From Victivallales bacterium (lineage in GTDB: Bacteria; Verrucomicrobiota; Lentisphaeria; Oligosphaerales; Oligosphaeraceae), in assembly GCA_017543165.1 (NCBI GenBank), contig JAFYGL010000257.1, positions 1-6,291 of the forward strand: a stretch of DNA of 6,291 nt. Reading direction: 5' to 3'. Positions 6,109-6,291 of the stretch are shown here, one piece after another; within the stretch, counting starts at the first letter, position 1, and each line of letters starts with the position of its first letter. A model generated the notes under the pieces. That model was not told the DNA's origin, searched no databases, and worked only from the letters and a program-made list of their open reading frames with translations. The translations under genes were made by a program, and so were the position numbers.

Positions 6109-6142
6109 GGTAATGTATAGATGTTGTTGTTTTGGGAAGAGG

Positions 6143-6291
6143 AAAAGACAGTAGGAATCTTCGCTAATTGTGTGACTTGCAATAGCCCGTAGTAGCGACG
6201 GCCTTAGCGAAGCGTACCTCGCCGTCGCACCAGTGACGAGCTTATCGCTACTAAAACACGCTTCTCGCAAAGAACGGCAATAGCGACAGCA
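6143..6291. other. Intergenic remainder with overlapping alternative stems; no gene seen
   Basis: Two stems share bases 6195-6198. TAGTAGCGA (6190-6198) pairs with TCGCTACTA (6245-6253), while GCGACGGC (6195-6202) pairs with GCCGTCGC (6221-6228), so both cannot form fully at once. GCAATAGC recurs at 6179-6186 and 6277-6284, and TAGCGAC at 6193-6199 and 6281-6287. The open frames here are short, match nothing known and cross these structures. The right edge may enter a repeat family or the leader of a downstream gene. Confidence 0.5.

Larger units (their letters stand above)
5992..6136 (+). repeat. 15-bp direct repeat TGTTGTTGTTTTGGG bracketing a hairpin segment
   Basis: Identical copies lie at 5992-6006 and 6122-6136, 130 bp apart. 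Similarity continues more weakly on the right (purine-rich G/A sequence). The segment between them holds the two perfect hairpins. It may be a local duplication or the footprint of an inserted element. Confidence 0.75.

Noticed and set aside
6055..6270. 71-aa minus-strand open frame in the terminal intergenic region
   Set aside because: It runs through the 19-bp hairpin and the repeated words, has no Shine-Dalgarno or known domain, and its sequence is explained by those repeats.

Overview
The window looks like chromosomal DNA from a Gram-negative-type bacterium. My best guess is the PVC group (Lentisphaerota/Verrucomicrobiota-like). The grounds are a large secreted glycoside-hydrolase-like protein of the GH123/DUF6067 type, a family I recall as strongly expanded there, and a divergent HflK-like SPFH protein with a long multi-spanning N-terminus. 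The assignment is inference. The L13 and S9 proteins are ordinary bacterial ones. No mobile element, CRISPR array, tRNA or rRNA was recognised.

Layout. (1) Positions 1-1269, minus strand: 423 visible residues of an SPFH/HflK-like membrane protein that runs off the left edge. (2) Positions 1270-1822: a less G+C-rich divergent intergenic region of about 550 bp. It holds a candidate minus-strand promoter (TTGAAA-16-TATACT), a doubtful 120-aa minus-strand ORF, an ungapped imperfect palindrome of two 80-bp arms (1579-1742), a candidate plus-strand promoter (TTGAAT-16-TATATG) and a bulged hairpin at the predicted mRNA 5' end. (3) Positions 1823-4888, plus strand: a 1021-aa exported protein with two lectin-like beta-sandwich modules and a GH123-like core, preceded by a perfect AAGGAGGT Shine-Dalgarno. 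(4) Positions 4889-5066: an AT-rich leader with nested hairpins and a tandem 12-bp repeat where a ribosome-binding site is expected. (5) Positions 5067-5950: rplM and rpsI, the conserved L13-S9 pair. (6) Positions 5951-6291: a rho-independent terminator, then two perfect long hairpins, a 15-bp direct repeat and a pair of overlapping, mutually exclusive stems. No gene is seen there.

How the parts work together. The rplM-rpsI pair is a housekeeping translation operon ending at the terminator near 5967. The glycosidase-like protein and the SPFH protein diverge from one intergenic region, but nothing shows a shared pathway. The least explained features are non-coding: the 164-bp palindrome, the structured rplM leader without a Shine-Dalgarno, and the hairpin cluster after rpsI. 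I found no convincing multi-gene undescribed system.
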